Source of the DNA: Escallonia rubra | Lineage: Eukaryota > Streptophyta > Magnoliopsida > Escalloniales > Escalloniaceae | NCBI GenBank assembly: GCA_033065855.1 | Contig: JAVXUO010000057.1 | Location: 1-64,000, forward strand | Direction: 5' to 3' | Length of the DNA: 64,000 bases | Part shown: positions 26,764 to 40,450 of the stretch, one piece after another | Numbering within the stretch: position 1 is the first letter of the stretch | Layout: every line of letters starts with the position of its first letter | The notes under the pieces: model-generated | Databases searched by the model: none | The model's input: only the letters and a program-made list of their open reading frames with translations | What the model was told of the DNA's origin: nothing | Program-made: the position numbers and the translations under genes

Positions 26764-29700
26764 ATGGAGAAAGGGAAGAAGAGCACGAAATCATCGGGAC
26801 TTGCCATGTCACTGGAACAATTTGTCTCCACCATGACCCCTTTAATCGATTTGGAAAAGGTGCCCTTTCTCTCCCCTTTGCCTCTGTGTGTCTGTGTGTG
26901 TGCGTGTGTTGAAACAGTTATGCTTATAATGCATCAAGCTCCGTGGAGTTTTCGTTCTGTTGTTAATTGGGCCTTCATTTATGAAAGTTTTAATCATTAC
27001 CCTTTAAAGACAACAGCTGCAAGAAGGAGAAGCAATTTTAACAAGAATGCCCAATTTGGTTTTTTAAACTGTTATTTTGGTATAGCGTATGATTTTGAAA
27101 GGACATGCTGCGAAGTACACAAAAAGGCAGTTTGTTGGATTGGGAGTCAAGAACATAATAGAAAGAGGCATTGGGCACAGTGGTGAGCACGGTTCGGTTT
27201 GGGGTCAAACCGCAAACCGAACCGTTACCCCTCGGTTTGAAATAATGTGAACCGAACCAAACCAAACACCATCGGTTTGGACGGTTCGGTTTGGTCGGTT
27301 TAAACGGTTCGGCTTAGTCGGTTTGGATCGGTTTGCCCACTTAAAGACGTCGTTCCTTTGCACACTACTAATTGAAGTTATATTTTTTCTAAATTGCATA
27401 TAATCTTGTTTCATTCGATATATAAGTTCTCATTGATGAATGAGAAAGAATGAGTAAATATAAACTAGATATTGGTCACAATATTTTTGTGTTCTAAGTG
27501 TTGTTAATATTTTCGTTTCTTTTAACTTTCAAGATTTGTTTATTTGGAGTTGCTTAGTACCCTATATGTGTAATTATCAATGAAATGTTACTAAAAATAC
27601 ATTAACATACCATAGGTTGGTTCGGTTCGGTTTGGAATCGGTTTCAAAAATGTGAACCGTGAACCAAACCGAACCAAGGTCGGCTTGGAAAATGTGAAAT
27701 CAAACCGTTAAGATCTTTAGACGGTTCGGTTTGATTGGTTTGAGCAGTTCGGATCGGTTTGGTGCTCACCCCTAGGGCACATAGTTTGTGAGGGTTTTTG
27801 TTTAATGCAGGGGCTATTATTCTGCCCGGCTGGGATCAGCCTTGTGAGGTGTCAGGTCCACGAAGTGGGAAGTAGGCCCCACAAAAAAGGTCACTGGGGT
27901 GGCCTGTGAGGTGGGAAGTGGAGTCACGAGGTAGGGCCCTTGAGCTCGAATGAGATACGATTCCTGGCATAGAAGAGGATTAGTTGCACCTTCCTGAAAG
28001 CTTAAGCTTTTGGATGAGTTGGTTGCACTGTCCTGCATCAATGTTGCAACTAGAATTTACCCAATTGCTAGAGCTTTCAAATAGTTCAAATTTATGACTT
28101 TTTCTGTTTCACAACAAAATAGTTCCTTTACCCCACATATCCCCATGCCCATCCATGGCCATCTGCTCGAACCTGTGACCCTGCACATGGCTAGCCTATC
28201 ACCTTATACTTAGTTCAAGTTAATGAAACTGTTGGAGAGTCTATTTGTCACAGGTCTCTCTAATGGCTCTATATCTTGTTAAAATCCACAACTGTGCTAT
28301 TATATGTCGATTTAGCCTGTACACGTTTAGAAGATGCTTAAACGAATTCCAAATCTCGAATCCTAATGTGGACTTATTGCTTTGGAGTGATGACTCGCCT
28401 TGTCAATTTTTGCATGATTGCTTTAGGAAGCTGAGATATCAACTTCTTTGAATACGGTCGCGACCAGGAACTTGGATACTGCTCAAAAGAGGGGCTCCAC
28501 CATTCTTAATCTAAAATGTGTAGATGCTCAGGTGGTCATTTTTGACTTACTATATTTGTCTCTGTTTTATCTGTATCAGTGAAAGTAGTTATGTCTTATG
28601 TAGATTGTGTTTTTGTTCTTGTGGTAGACGGGGCTGATGGGAAAAACTCTTCTTGAGCTTCAATCTAACAAAGGAGATGTGCTTCCTGCTCACAAGGTAA
28701 TATTCATTTATATGGTAATTGAACTATTATGGTATTTGTCCTATTCGTAAAATGTACATCTTTTTGCCTCTTGCACTGTATAATAATTTGTATATCTACC
28801 TAAAGAAGTATGTTGCCTAGCCTTTTGAATGTGTTAAATGTTAAGGTCTTTTAAAATCTGTCATAGGACTCACAGCGCATGGAATTTTCTTTTTCACCTC
28901 ATGCGCTGTTTTGTAGAATGTTCAGGCTACTTCAGAAGTATGTTAGCTAGCCTATCCCTAGGGTACCCATTGGGTTTTATTGGCATTTTGACTAAACTTT
29001 CCTTGGGATTTATTTCTTAAACTTTTTCTGGGTACATTGTAAGTGATGAAAACTACTATTTCATTACTGTTACATTTGGAGATTGACAAACTTACTAGTG
29101 TTCGTTAAGGACATTGAACTTTCAAGCTGCTGTTGGTGTTCAAGTATTCCATTTCTTTCGATGTCTATAGTGCCCTCCACCCCAGGTCACTGTTTCTCTG
29201 TGCTCAGCGCTTTTTCCCTTGCAGTTCGGCACTCATGATGTTGTTGTGTTAAAGCCAAACAAGGCTGATTTGGGCTCTCCTCCCCTTGGGCAAGGTGTGG
29301 TTTACCGTCTAAAGGTAGTTCTTCCTCTGAAACAAATAGAGGTAACTGGACTGTTGGTACTTTTCGTTGTTGAATATAGTTTTGTTTAACGTTGAACAGG
29401 ACTCCTCAATTACTGTTGCATTTGAGGATATCCCTGAAGAAGGTTTAAATAGTCCTCTACGCCTTGAGAAGATGGCTAACGAGGTACACCATTTATATGC
29501 TAATGGGTTTCTCATTGATAGATACTGCTGATAAATTTATCTATTCTATATCTATTGAGGTGATTTTAATTTACACTCGTCCATTTAGCTACTACTTTGT
29601 TTCTTAAATTTTTTAACAGTTTGTCTTTTCTCAAATTAGAAAGGCAGCACTTCTATGTTCTTTTGTTTACACTTCACACTTGTCTATTTGGCTAATACTT

Positions 29701-32700
29701 CATTTGTAAATATTTGGAACACTTCATCTTTCATCAAATTAGAAACACAGCACTTCTATTTTCTTTTTGCGCTACTTGTTCTTTGTCTTCCCTCTGTTCT
29801 TAAACTTTCAAGAACCGTCTAGATTGTGGTTCATTTCGTTTTATGAGTTACTTTCAGTTCATATATATGAGTGCCTGTGCGTGTAATATACAGATATGTG
29901 TATACTTTCATAGACATGTCTTCTAATGGTTCTTCCAAACAACAAAGTTTGCGAAGGGAATCTCTAATAAGATCTCATCATCATTTAGTGATTTTCAAAA
30001 AGTGGTTTCCTTGAAATCATTTTACGTTTGCATGTTAGTAATTTCTTTATTCCGGAAGAGTTGATGACAAGTTTTACTACTTTGCAGGTGACATACCGTC
30101 GAATGAAGGATACCTTGATACAGCTAAGTAAAGGTGTGCAGAGAGGACCTGCTGCTGACTTGGTTCCTGTCTTATTTGGAGAGAGACCCCCAGCAGTGTC
30201 GAAGAAGGATGTCAAGTTCACCCCATTCAATTCCAACCTTGATCATTCTCAGGTCTTTAAATTTTGATGTTTAATATTTACTTTGTTGAAGTGAACAAGC
30301 TCCCTCTAGACGATTATACCTCTTAATTTTAATATCCATTACACAGGTTATTGTGTATATATCATGTTGGTCTTGACATTTACTGACCAGATAAGGTCCA
30401 TCAATCATTTTTATATAGGCAATTAGGTGCATGCAGCATGCGCATACCATTATGTCAGCATGTAAACAACATGTGCCATGTTTGCTTAATTTCTTATTTA
30501 TTTGTTTGCTAGGCTCCATCTGTGCCCTTTCCTTTTTCACGTACTAAAGCATATCGTCTTTGTTTTCAAGAAAGAAGCCATTTCAAAGGCGCTATTATCC
30601 AAAGATGTATTTTTGCTGCATGGACCTCCTGGAACTGGGAAGACCACGACTGTGGTGGAAATTATCTTACAAGAAGTGAAACGTGGATCCAAAATTCTTG
30701 CTTGTGCTGCTTCTAATATTGCAGTTGACAACATTGTTGAGCGACTTGTTCCTCACAGGTACAGTCCTCTTACATCTTGGTTGAAAATTTTAGTGCATTT
30801 GTTGGGGAATAATCTCTAGCTATTCTGCTTTGAGAAATAGATAGCTTACTTCATGCTCCTGCCACTGGGATCTGGGAGAGGTTATTGGCTTACCACTGCG
30901 ACTTACTAAAGGTTGTTTCCATGTTTCGAGCCCATGACCTCCACGTCATTGCGCCAAAGCTCACATTGTTCGTAAGCTACACTAGATTGAATTAACGTGA
31001 TCAGAGATAAGAGTCAGAGATTCAGAAATATATTTAGTAATTAGTGCACCAAAAACTGAACCCTCTAAGTTTTCAACAAATAGTATGATTCAAGTTGTAC
31101 TTTACCAATTACAGAATGACGTCTCTGCATATAACACTTACCATTAGCAATGCGATTCATCTTGGGAAGTTGAAAGGAGCAGAATTCTTTTCACCCTTGG
31201 GAAAAGGCTTTCAAATGAAATTGCCCATTCAACTTACTTTCAAAGTTGCGTTCTACCGACAGAAGTTTTCTGCAGCAATTCACGTCAAGCATGTGTTGAC
31301 TATTACTCCCTGTCCCAAAAAGATTCTTCATATTTCCTTTTTGGGCTGTCCCAAAAAAATTGATCACTTTCCAAATTAAGAAAGACTGTGTAAGTGTTTT
31401 TCCATGTTTACCCTTTTACACTTTTTTTAATATATTCTCTCTCTCTCTCTCTCCACATCTAATCCTCCACCACCCACTTTCTCTCTCTTGGCCAACTTTC
31501 TTCCTCTCCTATCTCTATCTCTTTCTGAGGGTAAAATCGGAAACTCATAATATATGACTCATATCCTAATTAAGCATGCAAGTCACCCACGATCGAGTAT
31601 TATGAGACGGAGGGAGCATATGATATAAATCTCTCCGGTGCTAGAATTTTGAACTCTACTTTGTATAGAACTCCATTAACTCTGAAAATTTATATCTTTA
31701 GAGCTGATGAAATTTACCTGTTTACGAATGCTTGCCGAGTAAATTGACTTCACTAAATTCTTTTCTGTTAATCAATTAGCTAAATATTTCATTCCACACT
31801 AAAGAGTTCTCTTGAATATTTAGTTGTTCGAGTATCACTCATTCTTTGTTGGTTTTTTCATCAAGAGTAAAGTTGGTACGATTGGGACATCCGGCACGTT
31901 TACTACCACAAGTATTGGAGAGTGCTTTGGATGCACAGGTATCATATGCCTTCCGGAACAAAAGATTTTGAAAACATGAAGTTTTAGTTTTATTTCTACT
32001 GGTCCGACTTTCTGTTATAATTGGATAATGTTACCATGTGATGCCCGTATTCATGCAAGACTAGTTGTTTCTACCTTTCCTTGTTCATTATGGTGGGAGG
32101 ACTGTTTGTGCGTGATGAATCACATATAAGTTCTTTTATCATACTTAACTCAATAATCAATTTTTAAAGTGCAATCATAACTTTTCTATTTTCATTTAAG
32201 TGTTTTATACCTTTGTCCGTTTAGGCCATAAAGTGACCACATGATGCCTGTATTCATGAAAACATGTGCTGTTTCTACTTTTCCTTGTTCTTGATGAGCA
32301 TCGGAGGAATGATTGTATGAGATTAAATGGTTCACCTATGAGCATTTCTATCTACATCATAATAATTACTTCATTCAATTTAGTCTTCTATGCCTTTGTG
32401 TATTATGCTATCAGAAATAGGTCATCAAGCTTACATCATCCTAAGACAAATATAACTGACCTTTTCTTTTATTCACAGTCTGGTGAAGTTTTTTGTTATT
32501 CCAATTTTCCTTCTGTTTCTTGTAGTTAATTTGGGGTTTCTGCAGCTCTTTTATGGGTTTTGCCAAAATACATTATAGAGGTCTTACACAATCATTTGGT
32601 TCCCCTCAGGTTTTGCGTGGGGATAATAGTGCTCTTGCAAATGATATCCGCAAGGAGATGAAGGTGAACAATCTAATAAAGTTTGGGCACTAAGTTGTAT

Positions 32701-35700
32701 ATTACTCCCTTTTCCAGTATCATATTTCATTGGTTTCCATTGTTGTTTGTTGTTTGTTCACTATGTCATGCACCTTGGTTTAACAATTTTTAACCCATTG
32801 CCTAGACGCATTTGCATTTGAACTACTTCCAACAACTAAAAAATGATGCTTTGGTTAGGCAACGGATGGATTTTTCCACTCTTAGATAGTCCGTGGTAGT
32901 TTCACCACTGTTAGATATGGTTTTTCTTTTTTGCTTCCTTCCAAATTCATGTGGCCTTTCCCTCCATCACTGCAAAATGTGTGATCCAGCCCAGTAGACT
33001 CTCATTCATCATCCATGTGGTGGCATTTGATTGATTGGTGCAACTCTAAGTGATAATTTTTAAAGGAGTTCTTTGATAGTTTAATTTGTTGTAGTTAATT
33101 TGTGGACTTAAATCTGTAGTCTAACCGTAAATCTTTAATCTTTGTGCTCTATACATCTGTTGTGCAGTCGGTTTGTCCCCCTGGCGAAATTTCTTTTGTA
33201 TATTTCACTTGTCAGAGAGAAAAATAAGAGAAAAGGGGGAGGTTTTTTTAAGATAAGGAGTAGATGGGCAGTAGAATGGCAGAAATGACAGATATCAGAG
33301 GGTACTCAAAAGTGGAGCAAGAATGGGAGGACATTTACTACCGCAAGTGGGAGAATAGGATAGAAAAGGAGCAGAGCTTACTGAAAAAGGTATGCTGGAT
33401 AAAGCAGGACTCTCGCAGCTTTTGTGTCTATTGGGAACAGTTTCTAGATACAAGAGCAATAGCAAACAAAGGGCTAAATGACTAAATGGAGAAGTTCCTT
33501 CTGATGAGAAGACTTCTATTCCAAATCGTACTGAATCTAATATTGCTTTTGAGTAGGGCAATCATGATAATTGCCATTCTTTCGAGTGGGGTATGATGTG
33601 AACAAGTCAGGGAGTAAGTTGATCATTTGCTCTAATGAATTTGGTTCTCAACATCATTTCTATTTGCTAAGCATGATATACAGTGTTAGGCTCATTCTCC
33701 AACAACTTAAGCTTTTAGAGCATATGGCAACTTAATATGGTATTAGAGCCCAAGGTTAAACGACTGGGGTGTGCTCTACTGTCTGTGGCTCTTATAAGGA
33801 CGGTGATTCTTGAAGAGGGAGCTTTAATGGTGGGTGGACTCACACGTGAGGGGAAGATTGCTAAGGTGCACATGTGAGTTGCGTTGATCCCACATCGAGT
33901 AATACACACAGATGAACCCAGACCTATTTGCTTAAGCTTTTATATCAAGTTGGGCTCATCTTGTATATGTATGCCTTCATGGTGGATACTGGGCTCCAGC
34001 TCATCTCCATAACATGGTATCACAAGGTAATGGGTTCAAGTTAGGGCTGCAACTTGGGTTGGCTTAAGGGTTCTAACCAACCCAACCCAGGAATCTGCAA
34101 ATTTGGTAGGACGGTCTGAAAGGGCTCTATCCTCGCCTAATTGGAGATCTGGTAGGGTTGGGCTTGATTGAAATTACCAAATTGGGTTGGTCTGGGTTGG
34201 GCTAGGATAGGTTGGATTGCATTGGGTTCGCCATTAACTTGTGATATGGTTGGTTAAATAGAAATTTTTCCTGGAAATATATAAACATATATGACATATA
34301 TGTTTGTATATATTCAAAAATATTATATAAACTCAAAACCAGAACCCAGCCCAATCCAACCCATTGACTTTTTTCTTGGGTTGGGTTGGCCTGGGTTTGT
34401 CAAAATTTATACCAGGACTGGTTTGGATATTTTCATACTTGGCTTACATATTGTTCCCTATCACATCAAGTATACCATGCACTCTGTTGAAGTGTGCGCT
34501 TGTTGGTGCTGCATTTTGTTTCCTAATATTCAAAATGACCCACAAAAATAAGAAAGACTATTATGTTTTTGCCCATTACATGTCTGACACCCTTTCAAAA
34601 GTGTCAGATATGTATCCGAAGTTTAGAGAAGTAAAAAATTAATCCGAGACCTTACAGAGGTACTGGCACGTGTCAGGAGGTGTGTCAATAAGTGTCTATA
34701 TGAGGGGTCCGTGCTTCATAGCTTGCAGATCAAAGCAGTGAATGATAAATCTCTCTATGTTATTTGCTTGTATCTCGGTTAAGTTCAAGCATATTACAAG
34801 TTTTGTTTGCTTGTTTCCATAATGGAACTCTCTAGGCATTAAATGGGAAACTGTTGAAAGCCAAAGATAGAAACACAAGGAGGGACATCCGCAAGGAACT
34901 GAAGACACTTTCTAAAGAAGAGCGCAAAAGGCAGCAGCTAGCTGTAACAGATGTAATAAAAAATTCAGATGTGGTTCTGACAACATTGACTGGTGCATTA
35001 TCTCACAAGTTGGATAGTACTTCATTTGATTTGGTGATTATTGACGAAGCTGCTCAGGCGCTTGAGATCGCATGCTGGATTGCTCTACTAAAGGTAATAT
35101 TGCACAAAAGGCCAGTACATCCATTTGTGGCTTTCCTTGGTAAATAAACACGAATATAGACTTGTTTGTAATGATACATGGACCCGCGGTGCAACCTTAT
35201 TCTTGCGCCCAGGCTCACCCTCACCTTGTCATTCTTTCCTAAAGTAACGCATTACAATTCAATGTTCATACAGCTTTAAATAGCAGAAGGAAGGTATCTA
35301 CAGTTTTCTGAAATAAACGGGCCCACATTTTTATTAGTGAGATGCTAAATCACACCCCTTCCCCCCCAAACATAAAAAACACAAAGAATGCTTCAAGCAC
35401 TGCTGAAAGACTTGGCTCTTCTGTTTTAGGGTTCAAGGTGTATACTTGCTGGAGATCATCTCCAGCTTCCTCCAACCATCCAGAGCGTTGAAGCTGATAA
35501 GAAAGGTTTAGGAAGAACCCTTTTTGAACGCCTAGCAGACTTGTATGGAGATGAAGCAATGGCTATGCTCACGGTCCAATACCGAATGCATGAGCTTATA
35601 ATGAACTGGTCATCTAAGGAGCTTTACAACAGTAAGGTGGCCATGTGGTGTTTATAATCCTAACTGTTTCTCTAATGAAGTTTACATTTTGAATTATTTG

Positions 35701-36855
35701 ATTGTGGTGTTTCTCTTTCCCTTTACAATCAACTATAGATCAAAGCCCATCCAAGTGTTGCTGCACATAAGCTTTCCGACCTCGAGGATGTGAAGACGAC
35801 ATCTTCGACAGAACCAGCCTTACTTATCGTAGACATAGCTGGGTATGTGCATAACTTTCGTTTGAACCCCGTCTATGTCAAGAAAGTAGTGTAGAATTTC
35901 TGTTGGAGGGAGTTTGGAACTGATCAACTGAATCTAGTAATCCTTTGTTTAAGGATTCGTAGCGTGTTGTAATTTCCTCTGCTTTTTTGGAAAGGAGGAG
36001 TGGGAAGGGGGATAGCACTAGCTAACTTAATGATAAACTGATAATAAACCTTGAAGTGGCGACACTTTATAGTGATACGTACGTGTCAAAGACTGAAGAC
36101 AATGATTAAGTGAGTGAAATGGTTTCTTCTTCCCTTGTGCCTCATCTAGATAAGATTGGTTGCGGCTGTTTGACAAGCTTGTTTATCTTACTGTTTAAAT
36201 GGTTAAATCTTCTAGTTGTGACATGGAAGAAAAGAAGGATGAAGAAGATAGCACGTTGAATGAAGGTGAAGCTGAGGTTGCTGTTGCCCATGCAAAAAGA
36301 CTTTTCCACAGTGGCGTCCGAGCTTCTGATATTGGAATCATCACCCCTTATGCAGCACAGGTACATATACCTAAGATGATTTCTCAGCAACTGTAATTTA
36401 GGTTAAACAACATATGAGACCAACTTTCAGCAAGTAGGTAACAACTTTTCCTTGCATTAATTGTAGGTTGTCTTGCTGAAAATGCTAAGAAGCAAAGAAG
36501 ACAAGCTAAAAGAAGTGGAGATCTCAACTGTTGATGGCTTCCAGGGTAGGGAGAAGGAAGCCATTATCATTTCAATGGTTCGGTCGAACTCAAAGAAAGA
36601 GGTATCTGCAGGATCATTGCAACTACTGAAATGCATCGCCTTTTAGAATCTCAAATGGTCAAATTCTGATTGTTTCAGGTGGGCTTTTTGAGTGACCATC
36701 GGCGGATGAATGTTGCTGTGACTCGAGCAAGGAGGCAGTGTTGTCTTGTCTGTGACACTGAGACAGTGAGTAGTGATAGATTCTTAAAACGTCTGGTTGA
36801 ATATTTTGAGGAGCATGGTGAATATTTGAGTGCGTCGGAGTATGGAAACGAATAA
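26764..36855 (+). CDS. IGHMBP2: IGHMBP2/SMUBP2-like superfamily 1 DNA/RNA helicase
   Basis: Fifteen coding exons give 649 residues: 26764-26859, 28427-28531, 28628-28696, 29225-29314, 29400-29483, 30088-30252, 30571-30758, 31866-31938, 32610-32663, 34836-35093, 35430-35636, 35739-35842, 36216-36360, 36467-36601, 36679-36855. This is an Upf1-like 5'-3' helicase. The N-terminus holds the family's small beta-barrel region ([18 protein letters not shown]). Walker A is [10 protein letters not shown] (221 on), with [11 protein letters not shown] as motif Ia; DEAAQ (about 378) is motif [11 protein letters not shown] motif III, QYRMH motif [11 protein letters not shown] motif V and VAVTRARR motif VI, all present. 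There is no C-terminal R3H or AN1 finger, as in the short plant form (Arabidopsis At2g03270). The introns carry several mobile elements. The ATG is the first in frame before MEKGKK. Confidence 0.92.
27181..27774. mobile_element. Non-autonomous hAT element in helicase intron 1
   Basis: Left end TGGTGAGCACGGTTCGG and right end CGGTTTGGTGCTCACCCCTA are inverted. GGGCACAG on the left (27173-27180) and GGGCACAT on the right (27775-27782) form an 8-bp target duplication with one mismatch. Both subterminal zones are dense in CGGTTCGGTTTGG / AACCGAACC repeats. It carries no coding region. Confidence 0.75.
29569..29767. repeat. Tandem duplication in helicase intron 5
   Basis: A unit of about 100 bp occurs twice in tandem with mismatches. 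Each starts TTTACACT..GTC and ends TCAAATTAGAAA..CAGCACTTCTAT.TTC. Confidence 0.6.
30848..30967 (-). mobile_element. Au-type tRNA-derived SINE in helicase intron 7
   Basis: On the minus strand the order is GTGAGCTTTGGCGCAATG (A-box region), GGTCATGGGCTCGAAAC (B-box, compare GGTTCGANNC), GGAAACAACCT, GGTAAGCC and ACCTCTCCCAGATCCCAGTGGCAGGAGC. This is the order and spacing of the plant Au SINE. It is diverged and lacks a clear target duplication. It is not a tRNA gene, since no acceptor stem can form. Confidence 0.6.
31303..31618. mobile_element. Stowaway-like MITE in helicase intron 7
   Basis: The left end CTCCCTGTCCCAAAAAGAT and the right end ATTATGAGACGGAGGGAG are the two inverted termini of the common CTCCCTCCGTCCC plant Tc1/mariner-type MITE. 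TA is present just outside each end. The interior has a (CT)n microsatellite (about 31436-31453) and no transposase. Confidence 0.65.
32033..32440. repeat. Diverged tandem duplication in helicase intron 8
   Basis: A segment starting ACCATGTGATGCCCGTATTCATG (32033) recurs about 204 bp later as ACCACATGATGCCTGTATTCATG (32236). Both continue through TTTCTAC.TTTCCTTGTTC...GGAGGA. Noncoding. Confidence 0.55.
33684..34030 (+). mobile_element. TRIM-like retrotransposon debris in helicase intron 9
   Basis: TGTTAGGCTCATTCTCCAAC opens a short LTR-like segment that is followed by TGGTATTAGAGCC, one change from the initiator tRNA-Met primer-binding site TGGTATCAGAGC. A second GCTTAAGCTTTTATATCAAG segment lies near 33932, echoing ACTTAAGCTTTTAGAGCATA near 33705. 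No coding region. Boundaries are approximate. Confidence 0.4.
34042..34415. mobile_element. hAT-like fragment in helicase intron 9
   Basis: TAGGGCTGCAACTTGGGTTGG resembles an hAT end, followed by many GGGTTGG/CCAACCC subterminal motifs on both sides of an AT-rich centre. The opposite terminus and a target duplication are not visible, so it is called a fragment. Confidence 0.35.
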
Positions 36856-37942
36856 GAAAAATTCCAGGAAAAAAAAGTTCCTTTATTCTTTGCTAGGGCA
36901 TCATCCCTCTACCTTTTTGCTGCATCTGGGGCCAGGAATGATCACCATCGATAGCTTGGAGCACAAGAGCCATGAAGACAAGCTTCATTATTTTCAGCAT
37001 TTAAAGTAGGTCTGTTATGTATACATTGGTAATTTTGTAAGCATTAAGTCAATTACATTAAGTTTATGGCAAGTCATATGTTACGATGGTGATACACATC
37101 GACATTGATACATTCATACCTTTTGTTCATGGAAAGAAACTGATAGTCAGAGTTGGTCCAAAATTGTCTTATTTTGTCATGTTTACAACTGTCGTATAGT
37201 AATGCAATACAACCCAGTTTTCAGGTGAATCTGCGGGAATTATCTAATTTGTATAGGAATGATTTGACACTTCAATCAAGAAGTAAGTTCTGTAAAAGCA
37301 ACAGGAAGAATTGCTCAGATACCGGTGAGTGAGGCCTATTTGGGTCATGAACCCCCTCTTTTCCTGATTAGTTTGCGAATGCTCACTGTTTCATGCTGGC
37401 GTTGTAGATTTTAAACCTAAAGTTGGAATTTTAGGTGCTGTCAGAGGAAAGAACAACTTCCAGGTATGCCTCTCGTATAGTTGGCATTTATTTGCTTGGA
37501 TTTAGTTCTTGCATTATGTGTGATTGAGTAACTTGAGGTAATTTCTTTCTATCATCCAGTGACTGCCTCACACCTATAGCATTTATAAACGTGAATTCTC
37601 TTTGGTGTAGGTGGCTTCTATTGTGCATGGCATCATTGAACAGTATAGTGACCATAGCAAAATGCTGGAATCGAACTGTGGATACAAGCTAAATGACCCA
37701 CTTTGCCACTGACGAGAAAACATGCTTGATATGCCTACGTTGTCTCTACGACTAGCATCTACTGTCACTACAACTACAACTGCAATGGCAAACCCCTCTC
37801 ATTACTTCTTTCTTTTACGGTGATTATTATGACCAAGTGCTATTATCAGTGCTATTATCTGTGGAACTTGCAAGAGATATTCTGTATCTGGACTCAAACT
37901 CAACGAAGGTAAACCCCACTTTGCCAAAATGAAGAAATCCTC
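36856..37942. other. Helicase 3' flank, convergent with DREB2F-like gene
   Basis: Probable 3' untranslated sequence of the helicase on the left and of the minus-strand AP2/ERF gene on the right. The two genes converge here. No further gene recognised. Confidence 0.4.
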
Positions 37943-38788
37943 TCAGAAGTTCCAGATAGAAGTGAGGAAGCTCTGGTCTTCGTGGATATCGTGAAACTGG
38001 AAGCTACTTGCTTGGTGGTTCTCCATTCCGTGCACTTCACCCAGCATGTCCCAGTCAAAACTCTTCTCAGCAAAGGCTGCAAGCACTTCATCATCATTTG
38101 ATGGGGATTCTAGCTCTGTTAAAGTACTGGAGACTTCGCTTGTATCTGCACGATCCTCTTTCTTCAGTATACCCAGCTGTTGAAGAAACTCGTTCAGATC
38201 AATCTGAGGCTTCTCTTCAAGGTTTCCCGCTGTCTTTCTTGACCAAAATTCCACGTCTTTCTCCACATCTTCCGAGTTTCCTTCCAGGGGTTGGTTGTTC
38301 CTGATCCAACCTTCATTTTTCGGGTCACTGGTTGATGAGCTTGATGAAGAAGACTGAGAAAACACTCCTGTTTTTTTTAGTTCCTGAAGCCTTTGATGAA
38401 TGACATGCACACTGGGTTGCGCGTTTAGATTGAGCAACCCACTAGTAGGGAACATCGAAATGAACTTGTTCGAAGGAAACCATTTGAACTTTTGTGATTT
38501 ATTCAAAGGATTGACGTTAGAACGCAGATGGGGTAGGTTGAGGTAAGCATCTGGACCGTAGAGTCTTCTTGCAGCTTCATCGTAGGCCATGGCAGCTTCT
38601 TCAGCCGTGGCAAACGAACCCAACCAGAGCCTGGTTCTTTTCTTTGGCTCCCTGATTTCCGCCACCCACTTGCCCCAAGTTCTTTGTCTAACGCCACGAT
38701 ACTCGCACGTAGCGTTCTGCGGGCCGCCTTTGCCTCTCGTAGGTCCTTTCTTCCATGGCCTAAGTGGAAATTTTCTGCTACTATCCAT
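37943..38788 (-). CDS. DREB2F: DREB2F-like AP2/ERF transcription factor
   Basis: Single-exon gene of 281 residues. The start is set at 38788 ([16 protein letters not shown]): the 39 codons upstream in the open frame look like leader, and the basic segment follows directly. The AP2 domain spans about 29-87 ([19 protein letters not shown], then [20 protein letters not shown]) with Val at position 14 and Glu at 19, the residues typical of DREB-type factors that bind the dehydration-responsive element core CCGAC. The preceding [12 protein letters not shown] segment is a DREB subgroup A-2 hallmark and may be the nuclear localisation signal. A Ser-rich run (about 190) and an acidic C-terminus with Trp/Phe ([15 protein letters not shown]) look like an activation region. 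Drought or salt responsiveness is inferred from the family. The orthologue in Arabidopsis is At3g57600, next to ADSS, matching this gene order. Confidence 0.88.
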   Translation of the reverse strand: MDSSRKFPLRPWKKGPTRGKGGPQNATCEYRGVRQRTWGKWVAEIREPKKRTRLWLGSFATAEEAAMAYDEAARRLYGPDAYLNLPHLRSNVNPLNKSQKFKWFPSNKFISMFPTSGLLNLNAQPSVHVIHQRLQELKKTGVFSQSSSSSSSTSDPKNEGWIRNNQPLEGNSEDVEKDVEFWSRKTAGNLEEKPQIDLNEFLQQLGILKKEDRADTSEVSSTLTELESPSNDDEVLAAFAEKSFDWDMLGEVHGMENHQASSFQFHDIHEDQSFLTSIWNF

Positions 38789-40439
38789 GTTGGATGTTTG
38801 GGGGAAGAGAGAACTTAGTGAAGAGTGTTGAGTGCAGAGATGGAGTGGAAAGGCGCGGGATGTTATAGAGTTGGGCGTGAAGTTTGGGTTTTTAAATGTA
38901 GTCACGTTTGGAGAAAGTTCTCCAGCCCATGTGACCGTTGGGTTGAGTATTGTTGTTCACTGCACACTCAAAGACCATTCCACATTCTCTTTATCTGATC
39001 TTTCATCCTCAAAGAATAGACCTTGTTTCAAAAGTAGCGATTTGTGGAGATATTTGTTCCTAATCTGATATCAATTTTGTTTCTCTATTGGAAAACCTTA
39101 ATGAAGATGGCCTGATAATAATGGGTGATTTGGTACCAATGATTTCTACTATCTAGGACCGTTAGATATATAGTATAAAAGTTCATTGTGTCCCGTAACC
39201 GTTCTTCTTATCACGTAAGTTTTCCTTATCCAACGGTCCTAAATAATTCCGAATCATGCAATACTTACTAATTGTCTGACCATTTGTTTGTTGATTAAGT
39301 CATTATATATCTATCTTCACATCTTCGTTGTTAATAAATGACAAAACTTTACTCCCCTTATCGCGATAGTCTACCGTGTCCTACATCTTAAAGCGTACTA
39401 CAGCTAAATGCAAGATCCTTTGTTTACTTCTTAGGCAGATGTAAGCATTTATTAAGGTTGTAGAAATAGATGTCTCCTACGCATTTAGTCAAACTACTCC
39501 CAAATGACGCTCCTAAAAACACCAAAATTAATAGAAGAAATACCCAAACAAAGAAGGGGAAGTCATTTGCTTATTCCTCTTTGCTTATTAACCCAGTAAT
39601 GCTACAAGGAAAAGAAATATCCCAAAAAGAAAGAAGAAATCAGTTTTGATAACTTGTGGTGGTGGTATGGTGAATTGGTATACTATATACATATGGTTTG
39701 ACTTTGAATCAAGAAATGGGAACAAATGCCTTAAATGAACTCCACACTCACACTTCCTTGGATACTCTACTAGTGGCTACACACACTTTGAGAGTGACTG
39801 TGTGTGTGTACTTGAGAAGGGAAGTGTATTAAGGAGGAGCACCTCACAACATTTTACAGTTTCACGAGCTCCAATTCACATGTTGTCCTGACATTCACAG
39901 CCTGAATCCCGGGGACTCCCTATCACCTTTATCTCATGCATTCCCCCCCTCTCTCTTGCCACAAAAATGATATGCATGGGTGCGTTGTATGAATGAGTGA
40001 GGACAAAAGTCTGCTTTGGCCTGATGGGGTGGATACCAGAAATTCAAAGATGCAACCCTGCAGCAATAGAGCTGCTTGGTAAAGCCAGATTGCTTTGTTC
40101 AACAGCATCTCCCAAAGCTTTGTTGTGCACTTGTGTTACTCTTCCGGCTATGTTACACCCCTTTAAAATCTAGAATGGTACTCTTTAACATCAGTTGTGC
40201 GTTGAGGCACATCTTGATTACTATTTCAAAATACTTAGTCACATGTGCTCATTACTTCGCAGTTAAAAACATGAAACACCGTTGCGACCATGAGTGAGAT
40301 GTTACATCGCAATGAATCCACGTGTTCAAACTAAAGGTAAATGATAGTGACAAATTGTATCCTTAGGGGTGTCTATATGGAGGGTTTGGATGTTGCGATT
40401 GCACCGTAGATGTCATAACCTATGTGTGCAAGATATAAG
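38789..40439. other. DREB2F-like promoter side and intergenic DNA
   Basis: Upstream region of the minus-strand AP2/ERF gene. A small palindromic foldback lies at about 39155-39245 (CTAGGACCGTTAGAT against ATCCAACGGTCCTAA). Weak short repeats (TGTGTGTGTA near 39800) occur. No gene was recognised. Confidence 0.4.
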
Positions 40440-40450
40440 TATAGTCACCA

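Noticed and set aside
30848-30967. tRNA gene suggested by a GGCTCGAAAC B-box
   Set aside because: No cloverleaf or acceptor stem can be built. The downstream text matches the body of an Au-type SINE.
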